A DNA stretch of 64,000 nt from Berkiella sp963829835 (GTDB taxonomy: Bacteria; Pseudomonadota; Gammaproteobacteria; Berkiellales; Berkiellaceae), in the NCBI GenBank assembly GCA_963829835.1, contig CAWHKC010000004.1:124001-188000 (forward strand). The letters are read 5' to 3'. The notes beneath the pieces are model-generated. The model worked only from the letters and a program-made list of their open reading frames with translations, was not told the DNA's origin and did not search any database. Positions 10,073 to 18,679 of this stretch are shown here, piece after piece (within the stretch, counting starts at the first letter, position 1; every line of letters begins with the position of its first letter). A program made the translations under genes and the position numbers.

Positions 10073-11617
10073 ATGGCTGGACTTGCCGCAAATTTGCAAC
10101 ATTACTTGGGACCCAGGTTAAATGATCTAGCCATAAAGCATAATATTCAGTTTAACGAAATTGAGCTTTTAAAAACAAACCGAACCAGAGAACATCTTTT
10201 ATCTTTAATCACCAATGATATTCGACTTTTAGATAAATTATTTGTATTTAAAAAACATCAGCATTCTCCAGATAAGGATTTAGGAGAACAAAAAGAAATT
10301 GATGACAAAGAATTTACCAGAAAAGAACATGAAAAAGACAAAAGAATCACTTCTATTATTAAAGGTCTTATCTCTAAAGGACTGCTTGAAGAAGCTGTCT
10401 CCCTTTATATGTATCGTGAGCGACTGAAAGTTTTGATGCTAGAACTAAGAAGACTTTCAGCCCTTAAAGAAGAAGCTGAATATGCAAGACAAGTTGCGAT
10501 CTATGAAGCGGAAAGAGCTGTTTTAATGCAGGCCTCTCAACAAGCACTTTTTCTTGAATTAGAGCGGTTGCAAAAGGAGCAGGATAAATTATTCGAGCAA
10601 ATTAGAGGGCATAAGAAAGAGATAGGCCGTTGGGATGGCGTTATTGATGAAACGGACAAACAAATTAAGCAATTAATTAAACAAGCCGCTGTTAAATTAG
10701 GAAATGATCTTCAACATATTATTCCTGAAGCATCACCAGAAAAAAGACAAGCTGCCGCATCTGAATTTCTTCTCAAGCGTCATGACTTACACCATGAGAG
10801 AAGAGTGCTTAAAGCGCAAAATAAACAATTAGAAAAGAAAATAGCAAAGAAAGAAACTCATATACAAGATAAACAAAATAGAATTCGTCAGCTGAAACAT
10901 GAAGTAATGCCTTCTAAATCTGAAAAATTAAACAAAGACGACCCTCTGTCTTCTGTTGCTTTTACGACTCAGTTTAATAGCAACCAAATGGAATCAAAGC
11001 AAAGATTCACTGAACAATCATCAATTGATAAAAATGATCCTAGGGTTCAAGAATTATCAGACCTTCAAAGAGAAGTTGCGCAAGATCAACAAGCATTATC
11101 AAAAATGAAAACTAAGCTTTTAGATAATAAAGCAAGAATCAAAGATATTGATGTTGAAGACAAACAATTATCTAGAGTCCATGCTACTAAACTCGTTGAA
11201 GAGTCAAATATACCTGACAGTCAAAAAGCAGAAAAAATAGAAGCTATTGTTAAGCAATTCGATAAAGCAGCAAAAGAGTTACATGAAGATAAAAAGCATA
11301 TTGCATTTACAGATACTTTAGAACACGCTGTAGATAAAAAAGAGGAACATAAACATTTGGCAAGTGAATTGCTTGATGTGGCGAAAAAAAATCAACCATT
11401 ATTGCAAGCAATAGTAACTGAAAATAAATTTGCAACAATTGAAAATATTGACCTTCAACATGATTATGCTACTACAGCTATAGATTCACCTCAACCTGTA
11501 GATCAAGCAATATTAGATGCTAACGCGAAAACAATAGCTGAAAATGATGACATTATGAATAGCTTTGGAGCTGAATTTGAAGATACACCTCAAGAAACCC
11601 AAAAGCTTAATATCTAG
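10073..11617 (+). CDS. Long coiled-coil protein, paralogue of the gene at 31388
   Basis: The product has 514 residues. The ATG at 10073 has AGGTGG 6 bp upstream, so I prefer it to the TTG two codons earlier. Apart from a roughly 80-residue N-terminal region it is charged and predicted almost wholly helical, with extended coiled-coil (SKMKTKLLDNKARIKDIDVE). No membrane segment or signal peptide is seen. Residues about 105-165 resemble the protein at 31388: both have a pattern EEAVS-x-Y-x(3)-E-x-LK-x-L-x(2)-ELR followed by an EAE/RQ helix. The two therefore define a small paralogous family. Function is unknown; a cytoplasmic structural or secreted coiled-coil protein is possible. Confidence 0.8.
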   Translation: MAGLAANLQHYLGPRLNDLAIKHNIQFNEIELLKTNRTREHLLSLITNDIRLLDKLFVFKKHQHSPDKDLGEQKEIDDKEFTRKEHEKDKRITSIIKGLISKGLLEEAVSLYMYRERLKVLMLELRRLSALKEEAEYARQVAIYEAERAVLMQASQQALFLELERLQKEQDKLFEQIRGHKKEIGRWDGVIDETDKQIKQLIKQAAVKLGNDLQHIIPEASPEKRQAAASEFLLKRHDLHHERRVLKAQNKQLEKKIAKKETHIQDKQNRIRQLKHEVMPSKSEKLNKDDPLSSVAFTTQFNSNQMESKQRFTEQSSIDKNDPRVQELSDLQREVAQDQQALSKMKTKLLDNKARIKDIDVEDKQLSRVHATKLVEESNIPDSQKAEKIEAIVKQFDKAAKELHEDKKHIAFTDTLEHAVDKKEEHKHLASELLDVAKKNQPLLQAIVTENKFATIENIDLQHDYATTAIDSPQPVDQAILDANAKTIAENDDIMNSFGAEFEDTPQETQKLNI

Positions 11618-11684
11618 TTTTATATAAACTTCTTACCTAGCATATTGATGTATATTCCCCCAAATTAATGCTTCTGGCGGAGAA

Positions 11685-11712
11685 TTGACTATTTATTGAT
11701 TTCTGGTAGAAT
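11685..11712 (+). promoter_or_regulatory. Predicted sigma70 promoter upstream of the 160-residue gene
   Basis: TTGACT (11685-11690) is followed after 16 bp by TAGAAT (11707-11712). The ATG lies 50 bp downstream. The same promoter and leader are duplicated at 12967-13056 with a better -10 (TATAAT), which supports both calls. Confidence 0.6.
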
Positions 11713-11761
11713 TAGTTGCCTAAATTTGTAGTTAGTTCCTCATCTATTGGAGTAAAAAAAT

Positions 11762-12244
11762 ATGCAAGGTGGTATTAAACGTTATCCGTATGAGCAAAAT
11801 TTGACAGAGTTTCCAGATGATGCAAAAGTGCTCAATTTCAGAAAATTGTATAATTTAAGTGTGACTACTGGCGCGCAAGCGGAATTTCAATCATTCCTAC
11901 GCGAAACTATAAAAAATAAAGTTGATTTTGAACTATTTAAACGATACAAACTTGATGTGCCAGCTTACATGAAAAGCATAGCTGAAAAACAAGCAGCTTC
12001 AAGTACAAAACTACAAGAATTGGAATCTAAACAAAAAGCTTTAGAAGATGAAGCAAAATGGCATTTAGAACAAGCTGCTAAACAAGATGTCATCATTGCT
12101 GATGCTCGTAAACAACAAGATGCACTTGCTACTCAATTTGCTATGAAAATGGACCTTGGCACCAAACAAGCAGCCACTCCTGCAGCATCAAGTGGTCCTA
12201 CATCATCTTCTTCGGCTGCTAACAAGAAAGTCGTTGTAATGTAA
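11762..12244 (+). CDS. Small unrecognised protein with coiled-coil centre and Ala/Ser tail
   Basis: The product has 160 residues from an ATG with GGAG about 9 bp upstream. The N-terminus is aromatic and charged (GGIKRYPYEQNLTEFPDDAK). Residues about 75-125 form an Ala/Gln/Lys-rich coiled coil (LESKQKALEDEAKWHLEQ), and the tail from about 138 is Ala/Thr/Ser-rich (AATPAASSGPTSSSSAA). No signal peptide, membrane segment or known domain was recognised. It has its own predicted promoter, so it is probably monocistronic. Its promoter and leader are copied 1.3 kb downstream, next to the IS110 element, suggesting that a paralogue once stood there. Confidence 0.7.
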   Translation: MQGGIKRYPYEQNLTEFPDDAKVLNFRKLYNLSVTTGAQAEFQSFLRETIKNKVDFELFKRYKLDVPAYMKSIAEKQAASSTKLQELESKQKALEDEAKWHLEQAAKQDVIIADARKQQDALATQFAMKMDLGTKQAATPAASSGPTSSSSAANKKVVVM

Positions 12245-12262
12245 GCCTTTTGGCTGTTTCTT

Positions 12263-12292
12263 TTCAGCGGTTATCAGATGGTAATCGCTGAA
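12263..12292 (+). terminator. Hairpin after the 160-residue gene, possible terminator
   Basis: TTCAGCG (12263-12269) pairs with CGCTGAA (12286-12292), with further pairing inside. It lies 19 bp after the stop codon. There is no strong T-run, so this is a weak terminator call. Confidence 0.35.
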
Positions 12293-12349
12293 TTCTCCTC
12301 GAAATCCTTTCTGTTATAATTCAAAAATCTTATATCTAAATTAAATGTT

Positions 12350-12940
12350 CCGCGGGTTCCCCCCGCGGGGTGTTTGTGTGTGTTATTTTCCCCCACGTTC
12401 CAGTCTCTCGCCTAAAGGCTCGAGACTTCCACGTGGGGCTAATTTCCTACGTCACGATGTGACTATTAAGATGATTTCTCAGCAGCAACGCTGCGTAGGG
12501 TATTAGCCCCATTGTGGAGGCTTTGAGCCGAAAGGCGAAAAGACGGAACATGGGGGAAAAATTACATCCCCTCTCCTCTTAACCGCGGTAGCGGTGCAGG
12601 AATCCATGAGGGGCTAATTTCCTACGTCACTTCGTGACTGAGAGATTGAGAACATTTCTTCAGCAGCAACGCTGCGTAGGATATTAGCCCCATGTGGAGG
12701 CACTCGAAGAGCGCCGGAACATGGGGGAAAAAATACATCCCCTCTCCTCTTAACCGCGGTAGCGGTGCAGGAAAATATTCGTATCTCCTGCGCCGCTACC
12801 GCGGCTTCAAGAGGGGGTGAGGGTGTTTGTTTTCCCCACGTTCCAGTCTCTCGCCTAAAGGCTCGAGACTTACACGTGGGGCTAATTTCATACGTCACTT
12901 CGTGACTGAAGAATTAAAAACATCTTTTCAGCAGCGACCT
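12350..12940. repeat. Cluster of nested GC-rich palindromic repeats (REP/BIME-like)
   Basis: This gene-free stretch is clearly GC-richer than its surroundings and made of repeated palindromes. (1) A hairpin CCGCGGG/CCCGCGG at 12350-12368. (2) A 48-bp palindrome with arms CCCCACGT/ACGTGGGG and inner GCCT/AGGC at 12391-12438, repeated at 12834-12881. (3) Units bounded by GGGGCTAATTTCCTACG and its near-inverse at 12435-12510 and 12610-12691, with a truncated third from 12878. (4) A block with core CTTAACCGCGGTAGCGGTGC at 12568-12601 and 12739-12771, and an inverted copy at 12786-12817. Overall it reads as about 2.5 copies of a 171-175 bp tandem. A 94-codon frame across 12614-12898 is a by-product of the repeats. 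The IS200-like transposase 1.3 kb away may be related to such palindromes, but that is inference. Confidence 0.8.
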
Positions 12941-12966
12941 GTTGGCTTTACAAACTGCCAAAAACA

Positions 12967-12994
12967 TTGACTTCAACAGGGTCAAACGTATAAT
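12967..12994 (+). promoter_or_regulatory. Duplicated promoter (copy of the one at 11685)
   Basis: TTGACT (12967-12972), 16 bp, then TATAAT (12989-12994). The following leader (TGCCTAAATTT, TAGTTAG, TTCCTCATC, GGAGTAA, then ATG) matches that of the 160-residue gene almost base for base, apart from a 4-bp insertion. It now points into the 3-prime end of the IS110 element. Confidence 0.65.
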
Positions 12995-13047
12995 TAACTG
13001 CCTAAATTTTATAGTTAGTTGGTTCCTCATCAATTAGGAGTAAGAAT

Positions 13048-13068
13048 ATGCAAGCAACTGTGTTTTGA
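13048..13068 (+). pseudogene. Start of a lost paralogue, truncated at the IS110 element
   Basis: An ATG preceded by TTAGGAGTAAGAAT sits exactly where the 160-residue gene starts in the duplicated leader. It reads only Met-Gln-Ala-Thr-Val-Phe before TGA, and sequence after about 13060 belongs to the insertion element. The first two codons (ATG CAA) match the intact copy. I infer a duplicated gene destroyed by, or later than, the insertion. No continuation was found beyond the element. Confidence 0.5.
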
Positions 13069-13078
13069 AATCCATTTT

Positions 13079-14026
13079 TTATGCGTTAGTGAAATGCCAT
13101 GGTTGATTGCTCTTAATCATGGCATTCATAATTATCAATAACTTACGCATACAAGCAACCATAGCTACCTTTTTCAGCTTCCCTGCATTACATAGCCGTT
13201 CATAAAAAGCTTTGATCTGAGGGTTGTATCTCATGGCACTAAGGGTAGCCATGTACAATATACAACGAACAGAAGCTCTTCCTCCCCAAGTTGTTCTTTT
13301 TCCTCTCATATTGCCACTATCGCGATTATATGGTGCTAATCCAGCAAGAGCAGCGATTTCTTTGCTATTTAGACTACCAAGTTCTGGTAAATCAGAGATA
13401 ATCCCTGTTGCTACAATAGGGCCAACTCCTGTAATGCTTTGCAATATCTTACCTTTTTGTGCATAACTAGGATTCTTTTGAATCGCCTCTGATTGGGCTT
13501 GGTTGATTAATTCTAGTTCTTTCTCTAATGTTTTCAGAACTCTTTTAATAGATTTTTTTTGTGAATCACTGGCTTTGTCTAGACGGTTCTTTTCCATAGT
13601 AATCATATCAATCAGTTGACGCCGACGAGCATTGTTTTCTGATAAATCCTGTTGCTCCAACTCACAAAAGACTGTTGTATTCGGTTGGATTTTTTGGGCA
13701 AATAAAGCGATAATTTGCGAATCTATTCGGTCCGTTTTTGCTAATTTCCCAAGTGCTTTTGCAAAATCTCTAATTTGCCTTGGATTCACAACTGCCACCC
13801 TAAATTTTGCTCTATTTAATGCGTGTGCAACTGGTTTCTCATAACCACCAGTGGCTTCCATGACAATAAAGGGAGAAGAAAATAAGTTTATTTTCTTAAT
13901 TAATTTCTTGATTCCTGATGAATCATTTTTAAATTGCATGTGCTTGTTAATTGGTAAGATAAAGAGGTCTAGTACTGCTTTAGAGACATCAATTCCAATA
14001 TAGTAATCATTATTGTTATCAATCAT
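13079..14026 (-). CDS. IS110-family transposase (DEDD, serine recombinase-like)
   Basis: The product has 315 residues from the ATG at 14026, which has AAGGAA 8 bp upstream; an upstream in-frame TTG at 14083 is less likely. The N-terminal RuvC-like DEDD domain shows YIGIDVSK (Asp), VMEATGGYEKP (Glu) and KTDRIDSQ (two Asp). The C-terminal Transposase_20 domain shows ITGVGPIVATGI and LAGLAPYNRDSG, containing the expected catalytic Ser, then GGRASVR. Length is normal for the family and the frame is intact, so the element may be active. Known IS110 transposases are guided by a bridge RNA from the element's own non-coding end. Confidence 0.93.
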   Translation of the reverse strand: MIDNNNDYYIGIDVSKAVLDLFILPINKHMQFKNDSSGIKKLIKKINLFSSPFIVMEATGGYEKPVAHALNRAKFRVAVVNPRQIRDFAKALGKLAKTDRIDSQIIALFAQKIQPNTTVFCELEQQDLSENNARRRQLIDMITMEKNRLDKASDSQKKSIKRVLKTLEKELELINQAQSEAIQKNPSYAQKGKILQSITGVGPIVATGIISDLPELGSLNSKEIAALAGLAPYNRDSGNMRGKRTTWGGRASVRCILYMATLSAMRYNPQIKAFYERLCNAGKLKKVAMVACMRKLLIIMNAMIKSNQPWHFTNA

Positions 14027-14083
14027 AATATCAATTCCTTTAGCACTCCGCCTTGTAGATACGGGATCTGTGGTCCCAGGCAA

Positions 14084-14215
14084 CTGTACGAGTTAGTTAA
14101 GGGAGGGAAGTGACGATCATGCTACGCCACGGGCTCCGACGCCCCAGGAAAATTCGGTCTATCACTTCCCGTTTTATTACCTACCAGATAATAAAAGCCC
14201 AGAATTTATATCATG
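14084..14215 (-). ncRNA. Candidate bridge-RNA region of the IS110 element
   Basis: This non-coding stretch lies directly upstream of the transposase, where IS110-group elements encode their bridge RNA. It contains a long hairpin with perfect 9-bp arms GGGAAGTGA (14105-14113) and TCACTTCCC (14162-14170) enclosing about 48 nt with inner GC-rich segments (CGGGCTCCG, CGCCCC). Assignment is by position and structure. The target-binding and donor-binding loops were not defined. Confidence 0.35.
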
Positions 14216-14239
14216 ATTCGAAAGATACAAGGAAATTAA

Positions 14240-14692
14240 TTATCCTAATACAAATCGCTCATCATATTTAACATTATGCTTTTCTAATAATTCCATAAAC
14301 TCTACTTCAAATGAAAACTTTTTATGATGTTCGGCTTGATTCTCAATATAATTTTTCACCTTCTCATGTGACGAGTAACTTACCGAAAATGAACCATATC
14401 CTCCTTGCCAAGCAAAATGCTTATGCATAGGGAAATGCTCGTGCACCCAAAGAGTTGATTTTGCTTTCAAAGCTCTAATGAGATGAGTATATTTATCAAG
14501 GGAGTTCGTGCCAATTAAGAGATGCACGTGATTAGATGTGCCACCAATTTTTAAAAGCGTCCCTTGATGCCTTTTTATTATTCCGCCCATATAAGCAAAC
14601 AAACGAGGCTGCATTTCTTTTGATATTATATCTTTTCGATCTTTAGTAGACCAAATTAAATGAAAACAATGTGAACGAAATGTTTGTGCCAT
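14240..14692 (-). CDS. IS200-like / REP-associated Y1 tyrosine transposase
   Basis: The product has 150 residues, full length for a single-domain Y1 HUH transposase. The HUH metal site is NHVHLLI at about 56-62. The catalytic tyrosine lies in VKNYIENQAEHHKK, and the family signature WQGGYGSFSVS precedes it. Such enzymes cut single-stranded DNA at hairpins and need no partner. There is no TnpB. The gene begins 11 bp after the stop of the upstream same-strand gene (AAGGTAAG site), and no clear element ends are visible. It may thus be a solitary RAYT-type gene rather than a complete IS200. The nearby palindrome cluster (12350-12940) and the dispersed GGTGGGC palindromes are possible substrates, which is inference. 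Confidence 0.88.
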   Translation of the reverse strand: MAQTFRSHCFHLIWSTKDRKDIISKEMQPRLFAYMGGIIKRHQGTLLKIGGTSNHVHLLIGTNSLDKYTHLIRALKAKSTLWVHEHFPMHKHFAWQGGYGSFSVSYSSHEKVKNYIENQAEHHKKFSFEVEFMELLEKHNVKYDERFVLG

Positions 14693-14703
14693 TTTTGCTT
14701 ACC

Positions 14704-15813
14704 TTACAATCTTAGCAACGCTGTCGCCGGAGAAGGTACTGGAGGATTAGCTATTGGTACTGCAGCTTGAGCTGCTGCCGGAGCGGAAGCGGGAGCATTT
14801 TTCTTAAAAAACAAATGGTCTACTCCTGCCGCTATAGATATTCCAGAAGCACAGCCTAAGCCGCCCACAAAGCCACAACCTAGTGCAAACGGCGCAGTTG
14901 GTGGAAACACTAAAGCAGCAGCCCACGTAAAAGCAAAAATGCCTGCACTATGCAAGCTCAAATGATCTAAAAAGCTAGGCTCTTGCTGGACAGGCATAAT
15001 ATGAATATTTCTAGAAACCCTATTATCAACCTTTACGGTCTCAAATTCAGGAAATTTTTGCTGTAATTTTGGCAACTCTACCTCAATGACTTTTCTTTCC
15101 TCTGTTTTAATAGGGAGGGTTTCAAGATAGGATTTTAATTCCACCGCTATCTCTTCACGGATCTCTGCGTGCTCATGAGCAAAGCTGCTGCTAATAGTAA
15201 TGTGCTCTGGGCTACCTTTAAGATCGGTCAAAATGAGAGATGCAATCTCGCTATCTTTGATTCCTAATTTCACAAGACTATCCACAGGAAGCGTTTTACA
15301 GTCCTTCACATATACAGCTAGATACTGAGAATTTTGCTCTGCGTTGCCCTGCTTTAGCGTCTTATAACTAAAAGTTGATTTAGCAAACGGATCTTCTTGT
15401 TTATTCTCAACCAGATGTCTTCGGATTAATGCCACCAATACTTCTCGGTGGAATTCGATATCCTGCCCCAACTCTATAAGGGAATCGACAGGAAGATGTT
15501 TGAAAAAGTCGATATCGCAAATCATTTCATGTTTTAGGCGACAAAGAACGATTCTATGTATTATATCCATAACCAATAACCGTTCTGGAGGAATCGTCGT
15601 GAGAGTTTGCCATAAGAGCTCAATATTTTTTGCTTCTAACTTTTCTTTGAGCCCAGATAGGGTCTTATGCAAGAGGGTTAAGTCATCTCCTTTCGCCTCT
15701 TCCTTTGAACGATATAAATTAGCTAACATTATGACTGCTGCTAGCGGATCATCTTCGAGAACTTCAAGAAAATTACTTTTAATCTTTAAACATAGAATTT
15801 TAATGCCTGACAT
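14704..15813 (-). CDS. Unrecognised protein with C-terminal hydrophobic hairpin
   Basis: The product has 369 residues from the ATG at 15813, preceded by GGGAG at 8 bp; an in-frame GTG at 15864 lies deep in the upstream gene. The body is helical and charged without a known domain. Residues about 285-340 hold a Gly/Ala/Pro-rich hydrophobic hairpin (GIFAFTWAAALVFPPTAPFA and LGCGFVGGLGCASGISIAAG). The end is an Ala/Pro-rich tail. It overlaps the end of the 919-residue gene by 14 bp, so the two are translationally coupled and may work together at a membrane. Effector-like by composition only. Confidence 0.8.
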   Translation of the reverse strand: MSGIKILCLKIKSNFLEVLEDDPLAAVIMLANLYRSKEEAKGDDLTLLHKTLSGLKEKLEAKNIELLWQTLTTIPPERLLVMDIIHRIVLCRLKHEMICDIDFFKHLPVDSLIELGQDIEFHREVLVALIRRHLVENKQEDPFAKSTFSYKTLKQGNAEQNSQYLAVYVKDCKTLPVDSLVKLGIKDSEIASLILTDLKGSPEHITISSSFAHEHAEIREEIAVELKSYLETLPIKTEERKVIEVELPKLQQKFPEFETVKVDNRVSRNIHIMPVQQEPSFLDHLSLHSAGIFAFTWAAALVFPPTAPFALGCGFVGGLGCASGISIAAGVDHLFFKKNAPASAPAAAQAAVPIANPPVPSPATALLRL

Positions 15814-18559
15814 AAATTGTTCTCCCACTAGTGAAATCAGAAACCTGGGTAGTAGATTCAGCACCCTGTAAGGTACTTGGGGTCGCTTTTCTCGCTAGCT
15901 CCAGCTGATTAAGAATGAAGGGTTTAATTCGATGATTCCTATCCTTATATTTTTTGGCTAATTTTCCGGAATCAAAACCTTTTCGACGGCAAGCGTCCAA
16001 AAAGGATTCTACCTTTTGATCCCAAGTGTTATTAAAATGTGTTGATTGAGCAATAAAGGTAGTAAAATCAAATTTATGTGAAGCTTGAATTAGGCGATAA
16101 GAATGAAATATCTCTATGTCTGTGCTCTCGAATGGCTTCGCCGGATCTACACCCTGCCCCAGATGCCCTAAAAGCCAGTTCAACCTCTTTTTAGCCACTT
16201 CAATCAATGTGGCCTCTTTCTTACCTTCTGGAATAAAGCGTAAAAAGCGAATAGCTCGACTTGTTTCACCTTTATAATCTTCAAAATATTGACGCGCTAA
16301 ATTTTTGCGTTGATTTGACTCAGGTATTTGATTACATGAGTAACTATAGATGTCTGCACCGTCAAGAAGCTCATAAATTTTACTTAGCCTCTCATCTCCC
16401 AGGCTGTCCAATTGCACAACTAATTTATCATCCTCCTGGGTACCAAAAGCCCGGTCTATTTCATCCTCTGCTTGCTTTATTTCCTCTTTGTGTAGAAGGT
16501 ACCAGCTAGAAATCAGATCCTTATAATTCGTGGATAAGAGCCTAGCATTTTGAGGGAACTCAAATTTGAGAGTATTAAAAATATGATCTTGGATTTTTTG
16601 CAACAAATGGGGAGCTTTATCGCCTATTTCAAGCTGGTTAACCCATTCTTCTAATTGCTCTTGAGTAGGTTGAGATTTACCCTTCAGTAACTTGATTATA
16701 TGTAAAGCAGCTTCCTGCTTGGCGCCTTCAGGAATATAACCTTTTAAAGTAATTTCCCAACCTCGCAAATGGTCTCTTCTTACCGCATGACCACCCCAAG
16801 GTTGTGCAAATGAGACACCAATCGCTTTTTGAGCCTTGCTGGAACGTTCGATTTTATCAATCCATTTATAGACTGGATTTGCATTTTTTTCAAACTGTTG
16901 CAGCGCTGGCTTATCTCCAAAAGTCTCAACTAATACCTTCAATTTATCCAATTGTTGATGTGGTATGATTGGTACGAGTTCTTCTTTGGCTGCTGACTTT
17001 TCCAGCAACCCAATGTCCTCTCCAACTCTTGAGGCTATCACATTGTCCATTTCTAACAACCCAATATCTTCTCCAACTCTTGAGGCAATATGAGTTGAAA
17101 CCTGATTCAACTGAGTTTGCAATTGTCTTTGTTGAGCTTTTATCCTTGCTTTCACCAAATCAATTTTTTGGCTAATATGACCTTTGCATAAAAACTGTTC
17201 CCCGGGGAAAAAGCGATTTAAGCTTTCTTTACTATCGCGTAATTTTGCGGATTGTACTTTAACTTGCTCTGTTAAATGTTTTATATCAAAATGCGAGATA
17301 TCAATGATGACATGACTAAGATGATTGGCCATAAACTCTTGAGTTGAAATGAGTGCATCAAGAGATTGGTATATTTCTTCTTTTTTCCAATGTGTAAAAT
17401 AATCAACAACACTTTGTTTGAATGAAAGAAGTAACATCCCTCCAAATGCCCATACTGGAGCCAAGGCAAGAGTGTAAAACAATACACTATCAAACACTGC
17501 AAAAGCTGATGCACCTACTAAAATGGATATCACCGGTTGCAAAGCCAAAGCTAAATAGTGATAACCCATAAAAGTTAATGCTAAATAAGCAATATATCGT
17601 AGGTTCCATAATTTCAACACAAAAGATAGCATTCCTATATCAGAAAAAAATCCTTTCATGGATTGCAGTATCGATTTTTTTGCATTAGAAACTGCTGAAG
17701 GAATAATCTTCTTAAGCCATGTCGGCATAAAAACATCTTCACTACCTGACGTTAAATCATCAAATGTAATTTGATAAAATTTCTCGCACTGCAAGAGATT
17801 CTTTTTAACTTCTTCTGCCGACTTAAATGCAGCATAGCCCTTCTTAGGAACAGAAGATAAAACCATATCATGCAAATTATCTTTATCAACGCATGAGGGT
17901 TCTAAGCAATCATAAATCGTTACTCTTTTATCATCATCTAGGGTCTCAGAATAAGGCGTGTTAATTTGCAAAGGCGACTTGAGTAGGTCAAAACTATTCA
18001 GTTTTGTACATAAGGCACTCACTATATCATCAACATTTCGGGGGGCATTTAAACTTGTATGTGCCTGACAACGCAATAGCAAACCTTGATGTATTGCTGT
18101 TTTTAAACAAGAGAGACGTGCCTGGTTTTGTTTTATTGCAAAGATATGCTCATTTATTGAAGGAGCAAACCAATGCGAAGGCCATAAATGATTAACTTCA
18201 ACTTTAATTTTTTCATCTTCAAATGCTTTTAGCAGCACTTGATAGACTCTCTCCAAAGGAATCACCTCTTCTTGGAGCAAAGATAATAATTGTCTACTAT
18301 TTAAATGTGCTAGTGGTTTAATTTTATTCCAGGTTTCACGATATTCATCGATTTCTTTTTTATTAGACGAAAGTTCTTTTAGCTCTTTCCAAAATGCATC
18401 GCTATGTAGCCTAGCCACCGTAGGTGTCGCTATTCCACTACATTGCGTTATTATCTTATTCTCATGATGTTTGGCTTTATTTCGCAGATGATGTAGATGA
18501 TAAGGTAAGAATCGATTTTTCCAATTACTCACAGGAACTATAGGTATATAATCTTCCAT
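15800..18559 (-). CDS. Large membrane-anchored coiled-coil protein (unrecognised)
   Basis: The product has 919 residues from an ATG with only a weak ribosome site. Residues about 315-390 contain two or three strong transmembrane helices (AYLALTFMGYHYLALALQPV, FYTLALAPVWAFGGMLLLSF). Helical, charged regions with coiled-coil flank them on both sides, and there is no N-terminal signal peptide. A 51-bp tandem duplication (17006-17038 and 17057-17089) encodes two copies of IASRVGEDIGLLE. The gene heads a two-gene unit with the overlapping 369-residue gene. Large proteins with a central membrane hairpin and coiled coils are common among Legionella-type effectors; function here is unknown. Confidence 0.85.
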   Translation of the reverse strand: MEDYIPIVPVSNWKNRFLPYHLHHLRNKAKHHENKIITQCSGIATPTVARLHSDAFWKELKELSSNKKEIDEYRETWNKIKPLAHLNSRQLLSLLQEEVIPLERVYQVLLKAFEDEKIKVEVNHLWPSHWFAPSINEHIFAIKQNQARLSCLKTAIHQGLLLRCQAHTSLNAPRNVDDIVSALCTKLNSFDLLKSPLQINTPYSETLDDDKRVTIYDCLEPSCVDKDNLHDMVLSSVPKKGYAAFKSAEEVKKNLLQCEKFYQITFDDLTSGSEDVFMPTWLKKIIPSAVSNAKKSILQSMKGFFSDIGMLSFVLKLWNLRYIAYLALTFMGYHYLALALQPVISILVGASAFAVFDSVLFYTLALAPVWAFGGMLLLSFKQSVVDYFTHWKKEEIYQSLDALISTQEFMANHLSHVIIDISHFDIKHLTEQVKVQSAKLRDSKESLNRFFPGEQFLCKGHISQKIDLVKARIKAQQRQLQTQLNQVSTHIASRVGEDIGLLEMDNVIASRVGEDIGLLEKSAAKEELVPIIPHQQLDKLKVLVETFGDKPALQQFEKNANPVYKWIDKIERSSKAQKAIGVSFAQPWGGHAVRRDHLRGWEITLKGYIPEGAKQEAALHIIKLLKGKSQPTQEQLEEWVNQLEIGDKAPHLLQKIQDHIFNTLKFEFPQNARLLSTNYKDLISSWYLLHKEEIKQAEDEIDRAFGTQEDDKLVVQLDSLGDERLSKIYELLDGADIYSYSCNQIPESNQRKNLARQYFEDYKGETSRAIRFLRFIPEGKKEATLIEVAKKRLNWLLGHLGQGVDPAKPFESTDIEIFHSYRLIQASHKFDFTTFIAQSTHFNNTWDQKVESFLDACRRKGFDSGKLAKKYKDRNHRIKPFILNQLELARKATPSTLQGAESTTQVSDFTSGRTIYVRH

Positions 18560-18679
18560 AACTTTTCAAGGGTTTCCCCATCTCCATATATTTAAACTTC
18601 GCTAAATATTTCAACAATATAATTCAAATCGTGAATTGAAAGAAAACAATCATATGTTTTCTTTCAATCAAACGACAAC

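Larger units (their letters stand above)
13058..14235 (-). mobile_element. IS110-family insertion sequence (ends approximate)
   Basis: The element contains an intact DEDD transposase, a short right-end segment and about 200 bp of non-coding sequence upstream of the transposase, the layout known for the IS110 group. IS110 elements lack terminal inverted repeats, so the ends cannot be fixed from one copy. The right end is placed where the duplicated leader stops matching (about 13058). The left end is put before the adjoining IS200-like gene. The octamer GCAACTGT occurs at 13054-13061 and 14080-14087 and could reflect core/target similarity, but a left end at 14085 would give an unusually short element. 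Confidence 0.55.

Noticed and set aside
12614..12898. 94-codon minus-strand frame in the palindrome cluster
   Set aside because: It runs through repeated hairpins, has Cys/Arg-rich random composition and no ribosome site; it is a by-product of GC-rich repeats.
12350..12940. CRISPR array
   Set aside because: Repeats are nested palindromes of several kinds with no regular short repeat/unique spacer alternation, and no cas gene is in the window.
13079..14083. Transposase start at TTG 14083
   Set aside because: The ATG at 14026 has a good ribosome site and begins right before the conserved IGIDVSK motif.
14240..14692. Full IS605-type element
   Set aside because: No TnpB/IscB gene follows, and no element ends could be seen.
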